This document shows positions 7,934 through 15,828 of a DNA stretch of 16,253 bases, one piece after another. Each line of letters starts with the position of its first letter. Position 1 is the stretch's first letter. The stretch comes from Candidatus Heimdallarchaeota archaeon LC_3 (GTDB lineage: Archaea > Asgardarchaeota > Heimdallarchaeia > Hodarchaeales > LC-3): positions 1 to 16,253 of the forward strand of contig MDVS01000156.1 of the NCBI GenBank assembly GCA_001940645.1, written 5' to 3'. Below the pieces are notes generated by a model. It was not told the DNA's origin. It saw only the letters and a program-made list of their open reading frames with translations, and did not search any database. Made by a program: the position numbers and the translations under genes.

Positions 7934-9799
7934 TCATTTGATTTTAAATTTCTTTACAACCACATCTAGATCTGTGGCGATGTTTGCAAGTTCTTGAGCT
8001 GTGGAAGACATTTCTTGCATTGTAGCGGCCTGTTCTTCTGTGGCAGCACTCGCTTCTTCCGCACCAGAAGCAGTTTCTTCAGAGATAGCCGCTACTTCCT
8101 GAATCGAACCGTAAATGGATTTTATTGAAGACTCTAGAGTTGATCGGAGATCAGATGTAATCTCATTTACTTTAGAAACAGAATTTTTTCCTTCTTCAGC
8201 TAATTGTCGGATGTTTTCAGCCACTACTGCGAATCCTCTACCATATTCCCCAGCACGTGCAGCTTCTATTGAAGCATTAAGCGCTAGCATATTTATTTTT
8301 CCATTTATCCCTTCAATAATGTTTGAAAGTGTTTCAATATTCTCAACTTTTTCATTGAATCTATTTTGTAATTCTTCTACCAACATAGCTGATTCAGTAC
8401 TCTTTAAGCTTTGTTGTTGAGATCCTTGAGACATTTGTTGGGTAATTGATGATATTTCTTCACTGGTTGCGTTTACTTCTTCAGCAGAGGAAGCCATTTC
8501 TTGTGAACTAGTTGCTAATGTATTGGCGGTGTTTGAAATTTCATTAACTGTGTTTTTCAAAAATTCTACCATTGTCCCAAAAGAAACGGATAATTGACCT
8601 ATTTCATCATCACCAACATTTTTAAAATCAATTTCGGTGCTAAGATCGCCATCTGATATAGTTTTAGAATTTCTTGCTAGTTTAATTAAAGGATTGACAA
8701 TATTTGTTCTAGCAATAAAGTATGCGATAAGAAAACCAATTATTCCTATACTAATAAGAATAGTAACAATTGTGAACAATGCATTATCTATTCCTGCTGT
8801 TACAAAGCTCACAGGAGTGATCATAACTGAGAATATTTCAAAAGTTTCATCGAAAAACTCTAAATTGATTCTTCTAGAGACAAAAATATTATCTCCTTGA
8901 ATGAATGTACTTTCATCACCATTTGAGAATAATTCTGAGACAAGGGTTGATCCATAAATGTCTTTAAAGGAGTCTCCTGATACCCAATTATTAGCAGTAT
9001 TTTCACTACCGGTCCATGTATCACCGTTTGTGTTAAACAAATAATCTCCTTTACTATCAATAATTGATATTCCACTTTTAGAATAAAGTTCAGTTAATTC
9101 AGCAGTGATAGAATCAAAAAAAGGTTGAACATAAAAATTCATCACTAAAACTCCTTTAAAATTACCATTAAAATAATATGGAGTAGCATGTCTGACAACT
9201 GGTACTACTTCTTCATTGGTTTTCTGAACTTGAGTTCCTTCTTTGTTTAGATTTATGTTTGACATATATTCCTGACCTAGAACAGCATCCTTATTGTCGA
9301 TGAAATAAGATGAACCACCTTTGTTGGATAACATATTTTCTGTAACTATCTCAACCTTTGACGTTTCTTCACCTGGGGGAATTTCACCTCTATCAATATC
9401 AACATTTATTCTAATTAGTTCCCAACCTGTGGCATTAAGAAACCGGACTTGAGCTATATTATCTAAATGACGACCAAATGCCAGTAAAAGTTCTGTGGTC
9501 TCTTTTAAAGCTTTATCATATTCTTCCGGACTAGATGCGTTAAAAAGATTAGAAAAATCAGGTTGTTCACTGATCACATGGACTAATTCATTTTGTTCCT
9601 GAATCACACTACTAAATCGGTTTGTAACAGTTACCACCTGTTCTAACAATTGTTCTTCTGTTTCCGCGATCAATTCAGGGCGATGAATTCCGAAAAGGTA
9701 AGTTGATGTTGCTAAAATAGGTAATATTACTAATAATACTACTAATGCTAATATTTTAAATTGTAAACTTAAGTTTTTCCAAATTGTTATGATAGCCAT
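7934..9799 (-). CDS. Methyl-accepting chemotaxis protein with extracellular Cache-type sensor (Mcp1)
   Basis: A membrane chemoreceptor of 621 residues. TM1 is about 14-35, the outer sensor about 36-337, TM2 about 338-363, HAMP about 364-416 and the cytoplasmic signalling helix pair about 420-618. The sensor shows double-Cache traits: [15 protein letters not shown] at 117-131 and [16 protein letters not shown] at 205-220. The hairpin tip that touches CheA and CheW is at about 494-536, with [15 protein letters not shown]. Both flanking helices carry Glu/Gln methylation-type motifs such as S-S-A-E-E-V and S-G-A-E-E-A, although no CheR or CheB is in the window. The C-terminus V-V-K-K-F-K-I-K has no CheR-docking pentapeptide. 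Start ATG 9799, preceded by AAGGATATGAT. Its ligand cannot be told from the sequence. Confidence 0.95.
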   Translation of the reverse strand: MAIITIWKNLSLQFKILALVVLLVILPILATSTYLFGIHRPELIAETEEQLLEQVVTVTNRFSSVIQEQNELVHVISEQPDFSNLFNASSPEEYDKALKETTELLLAFGRHLDNIAQVRFLNATGWELIRINVDIDRGEIPPGEETSKVEIVTENMLSNKGGSSYFIDNKDAVLGQEYMSNINLNKEGTQVQKTNEEVVPVVRHATPYYFNGNFKGVLVMNFYVQPFFDSITAELTELYSKSGISIIDSKGDYLFNTNGDTWTGSENTANNWVSGDSFKDIYGSTLVSELFSNGDESTFIQGDNIFVSRRINLEFFDETFEIFSVMITPVSFVTAGIDNALFTIVTILISIGIIGFLIAYFIARTNIVNPLIKLARNSKTISDGDLSTEIDFKNVGDDEIGQLSVSFGTMVEFLKNTVNEISNTANTLATSSQEMASSAEEVNATSEEISSITQQMSQGSQQQSLKSTESAMLVEELQNRFNEKVENIETLSNIIEGINGKINMLALNASIEAARAGEYGRGFAVVAENIRQLAEEGKNSVSKVNEITSDLRSTLESSIKSIYGSIQEVAAISEETASGAEEASAATEEQAATMQEMSSTAQELANIATDLDVVVKKFKIK

Positions 9800-9864
9800 T
9801 TTTTAATCATATCCTTGAGTTAAAATTCGTTAATAAAAAATTTACAAACAAACTCTGCTTTTGT

Positions 9865-9876
9865 TAGGTTAACCTA
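9865..9876. promoter_or_regulatory. Candidate operator palindrome upstream of mcp1
   Basis: TAGGTTAACCTA is a perfect 12-base palindrome, and the flanks extend it to TTGT...ACAA with one extra base. It sits 66-77 bases before the mcp1 start and about 15 bases downstream of an AT element (TTTTAAAAT, about 9884-9892) that could be the TATA box. A site between TATA and the expected transcript start would suit a repressor. Its regulator is unknown. Confidence 0.4.
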
Positions 9877-9926
9877 CAAATTATTTTAAAATCCAATGGG
9901 GAATTTTTTTTCCCTAAAACCCGTTG

Positions 9927-9946
9927 TGATGACGATTTGGTCATCA
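9927..9946. promoter_or_regulatory. Inverted repeat further upstream of mcp1
   Basis: TGATGAC (9927-9933) and GTCATCA (9940-9946) form perfect seven-base arms around a six-base centre. It lies about 130 bases before the mcp1 start, upstream of the likely TATA element, where an activator could bind. It is the GC-richer part of an otherwise AT-rich gap. Confidence 0.35.
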
Positions 9947-9951
9947 AATAG

Positions 9952-9970
9952 TTACTTACTTACTTACTTA
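9952..9970. repeat. TTAC microsatellite upstream of mcp1
   Basis: Nearly five uninterrupted copies of the four-base unit TTAC. The run lies outside any gene, beside the inverted repeat at 9927-9946. Copy number could vary by slippage and shift spacing in the mcp1 upstream region, but this is only a possibility. Confidence 0.85.
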
Positions 9971-10123
9971 TTTTCTCACCTTTAAGAAATGGGAAAAATT
10001 CGTCAATTAAGGATTAATTTTGGCTACGAAATTGTAATGAAATCTATTAAAATAATTAGATTTTGTTAATTAAAATCACTATAGTTTAATTAGCTCATTT
10101 TCTTTTCTAAATACGGTTGCAAA

Positions 10124-10300
10124 TCATTCTAAAACTTGTTTGTTAGTATCAGTTATTGTTTGAGAAGCATTATACCTAACTACAATTCCTACACCGAATA
10201 CAATAACAACTAAAGCAAATCCTAAAAACGTTTTATTTCTAACACGGAATCCACTAATTATGGATATACCAAAAGCCGTGTTGTCATTTGTTATTAACAT
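10124..10300 (-). pseudogene. Truncated copy of the mcp2 N-terminus (copy 1)
   Basis: An ATG at 10300 opens a 58-codon frame ending in TGA at 10126-10124. The product aligns without gaps to Mcp2 residues 1-58: I-I-S-G-F-R-V-R-N-K, then the membrane segment [11 protein letters not shown], then S-Q-T-I and Q-V-L-E. At the next codon Mcp2 has AGA and this copy has TGA; similarity continues for about seven bases (TTTGCAA) and then fades. The upstream bases also resemble those before mcp2 (GATGAAA just before the ATG). It is best read as a decayed receptor fragment. A 58-residue single-span membrane protein is possible, since the start, its upstream region and the frame all survive. Confidence 0.75.
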
Positions 10301-10367
10301 CTTTCATCTCTGGGAATAAAAAAATTGCAATGTAATGATTATTTTATTTTCTAGTGATGATTGCAAA

Positions 10368-10511
10368 TTATTCTAAGACTTGTTCGTTAGTATTAGCTGT
10401 TGGTTGATAAACATCATAACTAACTACCTTTCCTACTCCGAATACAATGACAACTAAAGTAAATCCTAAGAGTATTTTACTTTTAATTACAACAAAAATT
10501 GGAGTCAGCAA
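10368..10511 (-). pseudogene. Truncated copy of the mcp2 N-terminus (copy 2)
   Basis: A second fragment, 47 codons from a possible TTG at 10511 to TAA at 10370-10368. It matches Mcp2 from about residue 13 to 58: [18 protein letters not shown], then V-V-S-Y-D and A-N-T-N-E-Q-V-L-E. The ATG end is lost, two residues are missing near the front, and a Lys sits inside the membrane segment, so it is more decayed than copy 1. It stops at the same codon as copy 1 and shares with it about 25 further bases. The two are therefore duplicates of one already truncated element rather than independent losses. Confidence 0.75.
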
Positions 10512-10617
10512 AAAAATTAAAATAAAATAAATTATTATGAATATGATTTACTTAAAGGTAAAAATGATTAAATTATTTATCAACCTGACTTTCAATAACT
10601 TTTTGAGGATGATTTTT

Positions 10618-10902
10618 ATGAAAGATAATAGAATTGGGGAGATAGTGAAATCTTTAGAAGACGCATCTAACAGTCTTCAAAAAACAGCAGAAAAAATGAA
10701 ACGGACAGCTCAAAAAATGCAAAAAACGAAACAAGAGTTAGTAAAAAGCATGAAACGAAGAGAGGAAAAGTACAAGGAGCTAAATCTCTATTTTTTTCAC
10801 AAAAATTCATGTTTTTCAGTTGAAGAAAAAGTAAAACAATTAGAAAACAATTATATTATTATTGATCAAGGCGAAAAATTAATTATTCACGACCGTTTTT
10901 AA
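10618..10902 (+). CDS. Small coiled-coil protein with F-H-x-N-x-C-F motif, family A member
   Basis: I do not recognise this family. The protein has 94 residues. Residues 5-55 are a lysine-rich amphipathic helix, probably a coiled coil (S-L-E-D-A-S-N-S-L-Q-K-T-A-E-K-M). Then comes F-F-H-K-N-S-C-F (59-66), E-E-K-V-K-Q-L, and a short strand-like end I-I-I-D-Q-G-E-K-L-I-I. There is no signal peptide or membrane span. It aligns without gaps to the protein at 13492-13211, with about 30 identities over 80 positions, so it is a real gene. I chose ATG 10618: GAGGATGAT at 10605-10613 is a good ribosome binding site and the length then equals the paralogue's. The frame extends back to 10537, but that part is not conserved. 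It may bind another coiled coil such as a receptor; this is a guess from context. Confidence 0.8.
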   Translation: MKDNRIGEIVKSLEDASNSLQKTAEKMKRTAQKMQKTKQELVKSMKRREEKYKELNLYFFHKNSCFSVEEKVKQLENNYIIIDQGEKLIIHDRF

Positions 10903-11486
10903 ATAAGAAAGCGATTTAACAAGTTTTTTTATAGTTGCTTTGAAATTGTTTTTTTCACCAAATTAAAATTAGATTAATCCATTATTGAAACAAATAAGAT
11001 ATTTTATGCAATGAGTAAAACGCGAAGAGAATTCTTGATTTGAAATTGATAATTTCTTCAATTTTTTGGAATAAAAATATAATTAAGCAAATTTATCCCC
11101 ATGAAAACAACAGAAGATGTAATTATACTGATATTTTAATGAATCTATCCAAAATGGCAGTTATTTAAAGGATTTGATACAAATTCAATAACTTAAAATT
11201 AGTTTAAGGAAGAAAATAGCATAATTTAAGAAATTATAGAAATAGAAAAAAGGTCATTGAGTGCTTATGGTAAATTTATTATTTTTAATACTAGTAGATT
11301 TCTGAGTCACAATTTAGGACGTTTAAACGCTAGCTGAAAGCATAATTTGTTCTTCAATTTATTACTAAAAATGGTTTTTTGAGGTTCGATAAGTCTATTT
11401 GTTTGATTAAAGAATTAAAAAATGCAAATCTTCTTAATAAATTAGGTTTTTGTAATTAATTTGTAACTAATTGGGAATAATGATAA
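10903..11486. other. Long intergenic stretch before the receiver-PAS gene
   Basis: 584 AT-rich bases. Apart from the T-runs at its left end I find no gene with support. A short stretch at 11305-11334 translates as S-H-N-L-G-R-L-N-A-S before a stop, which faintly recalls a histidine kinase H-box; it is recorded as rejected. The promoter of the receiver-PAS gene should be near 11430-11470 but is not distinct. The gene's ribosome binding site is weak (GGGAATAATGATAA). Confidence 0.35.
10924..10957 (+). terminator. T-run terminator after the 94-residue gene
   Basis: Two T-runs, at 10924-10930 and about 10950-10956, follow the stop at 10902. AAAGC before the first and GCTTT before the second could pair. 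T-runs of this kind end transcription in archaea. The background is AT-rich, so confidence is limited. Confidence 0.35.
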
Positions 11487-13004
11487 ATGATTGAAAATGG
11501 CGAAAATATTCAAGTTGAAGTTAGGAAATATCAGAAGCCAATTAAGATCTTACATGTTGATGATGATGAAGATTTTTTAAAAATCACAAAAATGTATTTG
11601 GAAAAACACACTAACCGACTATTTGACCTTCATACCACTACTGATTCGCTGAAAGTCGAATCTATGATAGAAAAATATCATTACGATATTATTCTTTCTG
11701 ATTATGACATGCCTGAAATGGATGGTCTTACACTACTTAAAACCTTGCGCCGAACTCAAGATATTCCATTTATTATCCTTACTGGGAAAGGACGAGAAGA
11801 AATCGTGATCCAAGCACTAAATCTCGGAGTTAATTATTATCTGCAAAAAAACCATGATTTTAAAACCCTTTTCACTGAACTGAGTCATTATATTCAGCAA
11901 ATAGTAGAAACAAAACAAAAGGAAAATGAGATTGAAAAACTCAGTCTAGTTGTGGAACAAAGCTCAGCTTCGATTGTCGTCACTGATATAAACACAAAAA
12001 TAGAATATGTTAACCGAAAGTTTTCAGAAGTGACTGGTTATATTCCTATAGAAGTATTAGGAAAAGATGTTAGCATATTGAAATCAGGTCTGACTCCTCA
12101 TGAAACATACAAGTCACTATGGAAAGCACTTTTGGCGGGAAAGGAGTGGGAGGGAATATTTCTTAATAAAAAGAAGAAGGATGAATTATTTTGGGTTCAA
12201 TCAAGGATTTCTCCATTAAGAAATACTAAAGGAGAGACAACTCACTATATATCGACTCATGAGGATATCACCCAACGAATGGAAATGGAGAGAGAATTAA
12301 CAAAAATTCAAGATCAAAACAAAGCTATGCTAAATGCTATCCCGGATCTAATCTTTTATATGAGTAAGGAAGGAAGAATTTTGTCATATAAAGGATCACA
12401 AAACGATCTTTTAACAGATTCTCCCGACATTTTAGGGAAATTGGTCAATGAGGTTCTGGACAAAGAAGCTGCTGCTAAAATTATGTTTTACAATCAAAAA
12501 GCATTACAATCTGGGGAGATGCAATGTTATGAGGATGTAATAAAAATGCGTGATGGACAACTCCGTTATTATGAAGCACGAGTAATTCCATCTGGCAAAG
12601 ATACAGTCCTACGAATAGTTCGGAATATTTCTGATTGGAAATTCGCAAAAAAGGAACTGGAACAAGCAAACATATTATTAAAAGAAAAGCATTCTCAATT
12701 TGAACAAATTCTTAATGCTGCCACCCCGTTAAAAGTCGTCAGTAATGAATTTATTATTACTCATGTTAATGATGATTATTGTTCACTTTTTCAAGTTAAA
12801 AAAGAGGAAATTATTGGAAAAAATTGCTTTGATGAAGCAATTCCTCAATGTTTTACAAATAAATGCCCTTTAAAAAGTTCGGATAAATCTTCTTTCAAGC
12901 AAGGATCAAATTTAAAATCTTCTGTTGAAACATTTATGAAAGTGTCACCTTATTATAACTTGAATGGAGAAATTAATGGGTATATTGAAAGTTTTGAGAG
13001 TTAA
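11487..13004 (+). CDS. Response regulator with receiver domain and three PAS domains
   Basis: 505 residues. The receiver (about 17-140) has Asp25-27, phospho-acceptor Asp72 in L-S-D-Y-D-M-P, Thr99 and Lys121, so it should accept phosphate. PAS1 (about 150-268) is canonical: I-V-V-T-D, Y-V-N, T-G-Y, G-K-D, then W-V-Q and the PAC end H-E-D-I-T. PAS2 is about 275-390 and PAS3 about 402-505. PAS3 has Cys447, Cys455 and Cys460 in G-K-N-C, P-Q-C-F and K-C-P-L, a spacing seen in PAS domains that may bind metal or sense redox state. No kinase, DNA-binding or nucleotide-cyclase domain follows, so output must be by protein contact. It is soluble. It is the only plus-strand signalling gene among minus-strand che genes and may take phosphate from CheA or from a kinase outside the window. 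Confidence 0.9.
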   Translation: MIENGENIQVEVRKYQKPIKILHVDDDEDFLKITKMYLEKHTNRLFDLHTTTDSLKVESMIEKYHYDIILSDYDMPEMDGLTLLKTLRRTQDIPFIILTGKGREEIVIQALNLGVNYYLQKNHDFKTLFTELSHYIQQIVETKQKENEIEKLSLVVEQSSASIVVTDINTKIEYVNRKFSEVTGYIPIEVLGKDVSILKSGLTPHETYKSLWKALLAGKEWEGIFLNKKKKDELFWVQSRISPLRNTKGETTHYISTHEDITQRMEMERELTKIQDQNKAMLNAIPDLIFYMSKEGRILSYKGSQNDLLTDSPDILGKLVNEVLDKEAAAKIMFYNQKALQSGEMQCYEDVIKMRDGQLRYYEARVIPSGKDTVLRIVRNISDWKFAKKELEQANILLKEKHSQFEQILNAATPLKVVSNEFIITHVNDDYCSLFQVKKEEIIGKNCFDEAIPQCFTNKCPLKSSDKSSFKQGSNLKSSVETFMKVSPYYNLNGEINGYIESFES

Positions 13005-13068
13005 TTGTTACTACAAAGAATTTTTATTAATCTTGATATTTCTATTATGACTTTATCCACATTAATGA

Positions 13069-13085
13069 TTTTTTTCATCTTTTTT
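13069..13085 (+). terminator. T-run terminator after the receiver-PAS gene
   Basis: Seven T (13069-13075), then six T (13080-13085), lie 65-81 bases past the stop, in the gap facing the convergent small gene. No hairpin is evident; the call rests on T-runs acting as archaeal terminators. Confidence 0.3.
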
Positions 13086-13210
13086 AAATCAGTAAATTCT
13101 TAATTTTTCAGAATTATTTTTATTTGATTTGTTTGTATTCTTACTTAAAGATATAGTTAAATAATTCTTTTTAATAAAAACGGATTAAGTAGGTGATTTA
13201 TTTTTCGTTT

Positions 13211-13492
13211 TCATTTATTTTCATCAAAGATGATAGAATTTTCATCGTTTATGATCACAAAATCATCTTTGAACTGTTCCATTTTTTCTTCGAAGGTAAA
13301 GCAATTATTCAAATGGAAGATTCTAAATGAAGATTTAGCTCTTTTGTCTTGATTTTCGTGAAATGATCTTTTCAATTCCTTTTCTATTTGTTGCATTTTT
13401 AAAGCAATTTGAAAAAAACTTTCTGCTGTTTTTTCTACGAGGTTAGCTGAGTCTTTCAATGATTTAACGGCTTCTTCAAGCTTATTTACCAT
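13211..13492 (-). CDS. Small coiled-coil protein with F-H-x-N-x-C-F motif, family B member
   Basis: A 93-residue paralogue of the protein at 10618-10902, of unknown function. The order is the same: helix A-V-K-S-L-K-D-S-A-N-L-V-E-K-T-A-E (8-24), K-M-Q and E-L further along it, F-H-L-N-N-C-F (59-65), E-E-K, then a hydrophobic end V-I-I-N-D-E-N-S-I-I. The invariant residues in the motif are Phe59, His60, Asn62, Cys64, Phe65 and Glu68-Glu69-Lys70. The alignment has a constant one-residue offset over the whole length. The start is ATG 13492, with AGGAT about 12 bases upstream. It lies 120 bases past the mcp2 stop on the same strand, so it may be co-transcribed with... the receptor lies upstream of it, which fits an accessory of that receptor. 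A His and a Cys could bind metal, but two ligands alone prove nothing. Confidence 0.8.
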   Translation of the reverse strand: MVNKLEEAVKSLKDSANLVEKTAESFFQIALKMQQIEKELKRSFHENQDKRAKSSFRIFHLNNCFTFEEKMEQFKDDFVIINDENSIIFDENK

Positions 13493-13612
13493 TATTTTGT
13501 ACTATCCTGTGTAATTGTTCAGTAAATTTTGCACATATTTGTCGACTATGAGTAATTTGTTATTTCCAAAAATATTGAGAAACTAAAATTGATAAAGTTG
13601 ATAATTTAATTC

Positions 13613-15490
13613 CTACCTCTTAAATTTCTTTATTACATTTTCCAGGTCAGTTGCAATATTTGCTAATTCTTGGGCTGTGGAAGACATTTCCTGCATCGTA
13701 GCAGCTTGTTCTTCTGTGGCAGCTGAAGCTTCCTCTGCTCCTGAAGCAGTTTCTTCTGAAATAGAAGCTACTTCCTGAATGGATAAAGTAATTCCTTTTA
13801 TAGATGAAAGAACCGATGTTTGTAAATCTTTAACAATGTCATTGACTCTTGTTACCGATTCTTTTCCTTCTTCAGCTAATTGTCGGATGTTTTCAGCTAC
13901 TACCGCGAATCCTCTACCATATTCCCCTGCGCGGGCCGCTTCGATACTCGCATTTAGTGCAAGCATATTTACTTGTCCAGTTATTTCTTCAATTAACGTT
14001 GAAAGTGTTTCGATGTCTTTGATTTTTTCATTAAAGGTCACTTGTAGTTCATCAGCCAAATTTGCGGATATTGTTATTTTTGCGCTCTGATCTTGAGCTC
14101 CTCGAGATATTTGTTGAGTAATCGACGATATTTCCTCACTGGTAGCGTTTACTTCTTCAGCTGAAGAAGCCATTTCTTGTGAACTAGTAGCAATTGATTC
14201 AGAAGCTTTTAATATTGTAGAATTTATAAATTCTGAAGTAGAGTTTAGATTTTCTACCATTTTTCCAAAACTTTTAACTAACTTACCAATTTCATCTTTT
14301 CTTTTTTGCGCTGATGAATCCATTTTTACTGACAAATCTCCGTTAGCTATATTTTGTGAATCAATAGTTAAACGAGTTAAGGGTTTAGACAAAGAATTAG
14401 ACATAACAAAAGCTATAAAACCAGCTAAAACTATTCCAATCATTATTGCAGCAATTGTAACGGTTGTAGAGGTAGAAATTGCTGCAACACTTGCAGCCTT
14501 AAGTTTAGTCATTTCTGTTTCGCTGAAATCACGTAACCATGTCAAATCTTCCAAAATCGGAGCTAAATTAGTATTTGCTGCATCCAAATAAGTTTTTGTT
14601 AAACTTTGTTGTTCAACAACAAAACCAATAATTGGATCCATCTCTTCTTCTAAAATATCATCCAAAGAACCATTAACAACAGCCCAATCAGAAAAGAGAT
14701 ATTCGTCTCCTGCTGCAACAATTGCGGTATTATTGTCACCTAACAATAACGCAGAGTCAATGACATCATTGGCCCATGTATTGTATGTTGATTTGAAAGT
14801 ATTAAAAGCATTATTATAATTGGTGTAATATGTTGTATTTATTGGTTCTATTTTAGCTATTTGAGAATCCATATCATTAATTAAACTAGTAAAGGTGGTT
14901 CTAAAATCGTTTACCTCGGTTTTAGTGCTAATTTCACCTGTTAGCATATACACCATCGCCTTCGCTTGTATTTCCATTATTAGATCGCTCATTTGTGAAA
15001 CAAAAAGGGATAAATTACTTAACATCCTCTGATCAGGAAGACTTGTTACACCATTAAATCCAAATTTGGAGCTGCTTACAACCGAACTGATCCATAATGG
15101 GCGCTGATCCTGGATTTCCTGGATTTTTGAACGTGCAGTAGTTCCTTCAGTTAAATTTTCCAATGTAGACGCGATAGCATCAATGTCATCAATATTACCA
15201 GTGAAAGCATCTTCCATGCCTGAAATAATACCTATTGTATATGCTCTCATAAAACCAACTTGTTCTTCAAAATTTAAAGATAGGTCATACGACTTTGCTC
15301 TCATTATTGCAAATCTATCTAAGACCTGCTCGTTAGTATTAGCTATTGTTTGAGAAGCATCATAACTAACCACCATTCCTACTCCGAATACAATAACAAC
15401 TAAAGCAAATCCTACTAGTATTTTATTTCTAACTCGTAATCCACTTATTATAGGGAGAGTAAATCCCGAATCTTCACTTGTTTTTAACAT
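13613..15490 (-). CDS. Methyl-accepting chemotaxis protein with all-helical sensor (Mcp2)
   Basis: A membrane chemoreceptor of 625 residues. After a 20-residue cytoplasmic lead, TM1 is about 22-42. The outer domain (about 43-340) is rich in helix and poor in Gly-bounded strands, which fits a four-helix or helical-bimodular sensor rather than Cache. TM2 is about 343-363, HAMP about 364-416 and the signalling helices about 425-622. The tip at about 502-540 ([12 protein letters not shown]) matches Mcp1. The last 45 or so residues of the methylation helix are almost identical to those of Mcp1, although the DNA has many silent differences, so this reflects selection and not recent copying. The C-terminus is I-K-K-F-K-R. 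Start ATG 15490, preceded by CAGGGATGAAAT. Two truncated copies of its N-terminus lie at 10124-10511. Confidence 0.95.
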   Translation of the reverse strand: MLKTSEDSGFTLPIISGLRVRNKILVGFALVVIVFGVGMVVSYDASQTIANTNEQVLDRFAIMRAKSYDLSLNFEEQVGFMRAYTIGIISGMEDAFTGNIDDIDAIASTLENLTEGTTARSKIQEIQDQRPLWISSVVSSSKFGFNGVTSLPDQRMLSNLSLFVSQMSDLIMEIQAKAMVYMLTGEISTKTEVNDFRTTFTSLINDMDSQIAKIEPINTTYYTNYNNAFNTFKSTYNTWANDVIDSALLLGDNNTAIVAAGDEYLFSDWAVVNGSLDDILEEEMDPIIGFVVEQQSLTKTYLDAANTNLAPILEDLTWLRDFSETEMTKLKAASVAAISTSTTVTIAAIMIGIVLAGFIAFVMSNSLSKPLTRLTIDSQNIANGDLSVKMDSSAQKRKDEIGKLVKSFGKMVENLNSTSEFINSTILKASESIATSSQEMASSAEEVNATSEEISSITQQISRGAQDQSAKITISANLADELQVTFNEKIKDIETLSTLIEEITGQVNMLALNASIEAARAGEYGRGFAVVAENIRQLAEEGKESVTRVNDIVKDLQTSVLSSIKGITLSIQEVASISEETASGAEEASAATEEQAATMQEMSSTAQELANIATDLENVIKKFKR

Positions 15491-15828
15491 ATTTCATCCC
15501 TGAGAAAAAAATCCTATTTTGTAAAATTTTTATTTTTGATAGAGATTACTACAAATTTTTTTAAAAGCTTTAAAAATTTCTTCAGTAAATTTTCTCCCGT
15601 TTTTAACCTAAAAGTGAAACATGAATTTGATTCACTACTGATGATCAAATGTGTTCAAAATCCAAACTTTTCAAAAAAAAGATATTTTGTTTGAAAAAAA
15701 TAAAATCTTATTCATATATTAACAATTGAATAATATAAATGAATCTTTGTTGATGCCGCTGTTCATTTTAGAGAGATAGGGATAAAGTAAGCCGACAAAA
15801 TTATAAACTCTTTACATATAAGTTAAAT
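15491..15828. other. Intergenic stretch between mcp2 and the transposase-like gene
   Basis: 338 bases between divergent genes. Next to mcp2 is its ribosome binding site and, near 15558-15575, an AT-rich palindromic stretch around AAAGCTTT that could hold the TATA element. ATTTGAT and ATCAAAT near 15624 and 15653 form seven-base inverted arms. The left end of the mobile element probably lies in the last 70 bases (GCCGACAAAA at 15791-15800), but the terminal repeat cannot be confirmed without the other end. Confidence 0.4.

Larger units (their letters stand above)
9800..10123. other. Upstream region of mcp1
   Basis: A 324-base gap with no gene. It contains the palindrome at 9865-9876, the inverted repeat at 9927-9946 and the TTAC run at 9952-9970. 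From about 10099 the sequence TTTTCTTTTCTA onward resembles the stretch at 10345-10356, which is the shared downstream flank of the two truncated receptor copies. Confidence 0.5.

Noticed and set aside
8860..9075. A 71-codon minus-strand frame inside mcp1
   Set aside because: It lies in another frame of a well-supported receptor sensor domain and has no independent support.
11305..11334. Short translation S-H-N-L-G-R-L-N-A-S resembling a histidine kinase H-box
   Set aside because: Only ten residues before a stop, with no kinase domain in any frame after it. A later I-K-E-L-K-N-A-N-L-L-N-K-L stretch near 11411-11449 is in another frame. A decayed kinase is possible, but chance is as likely.
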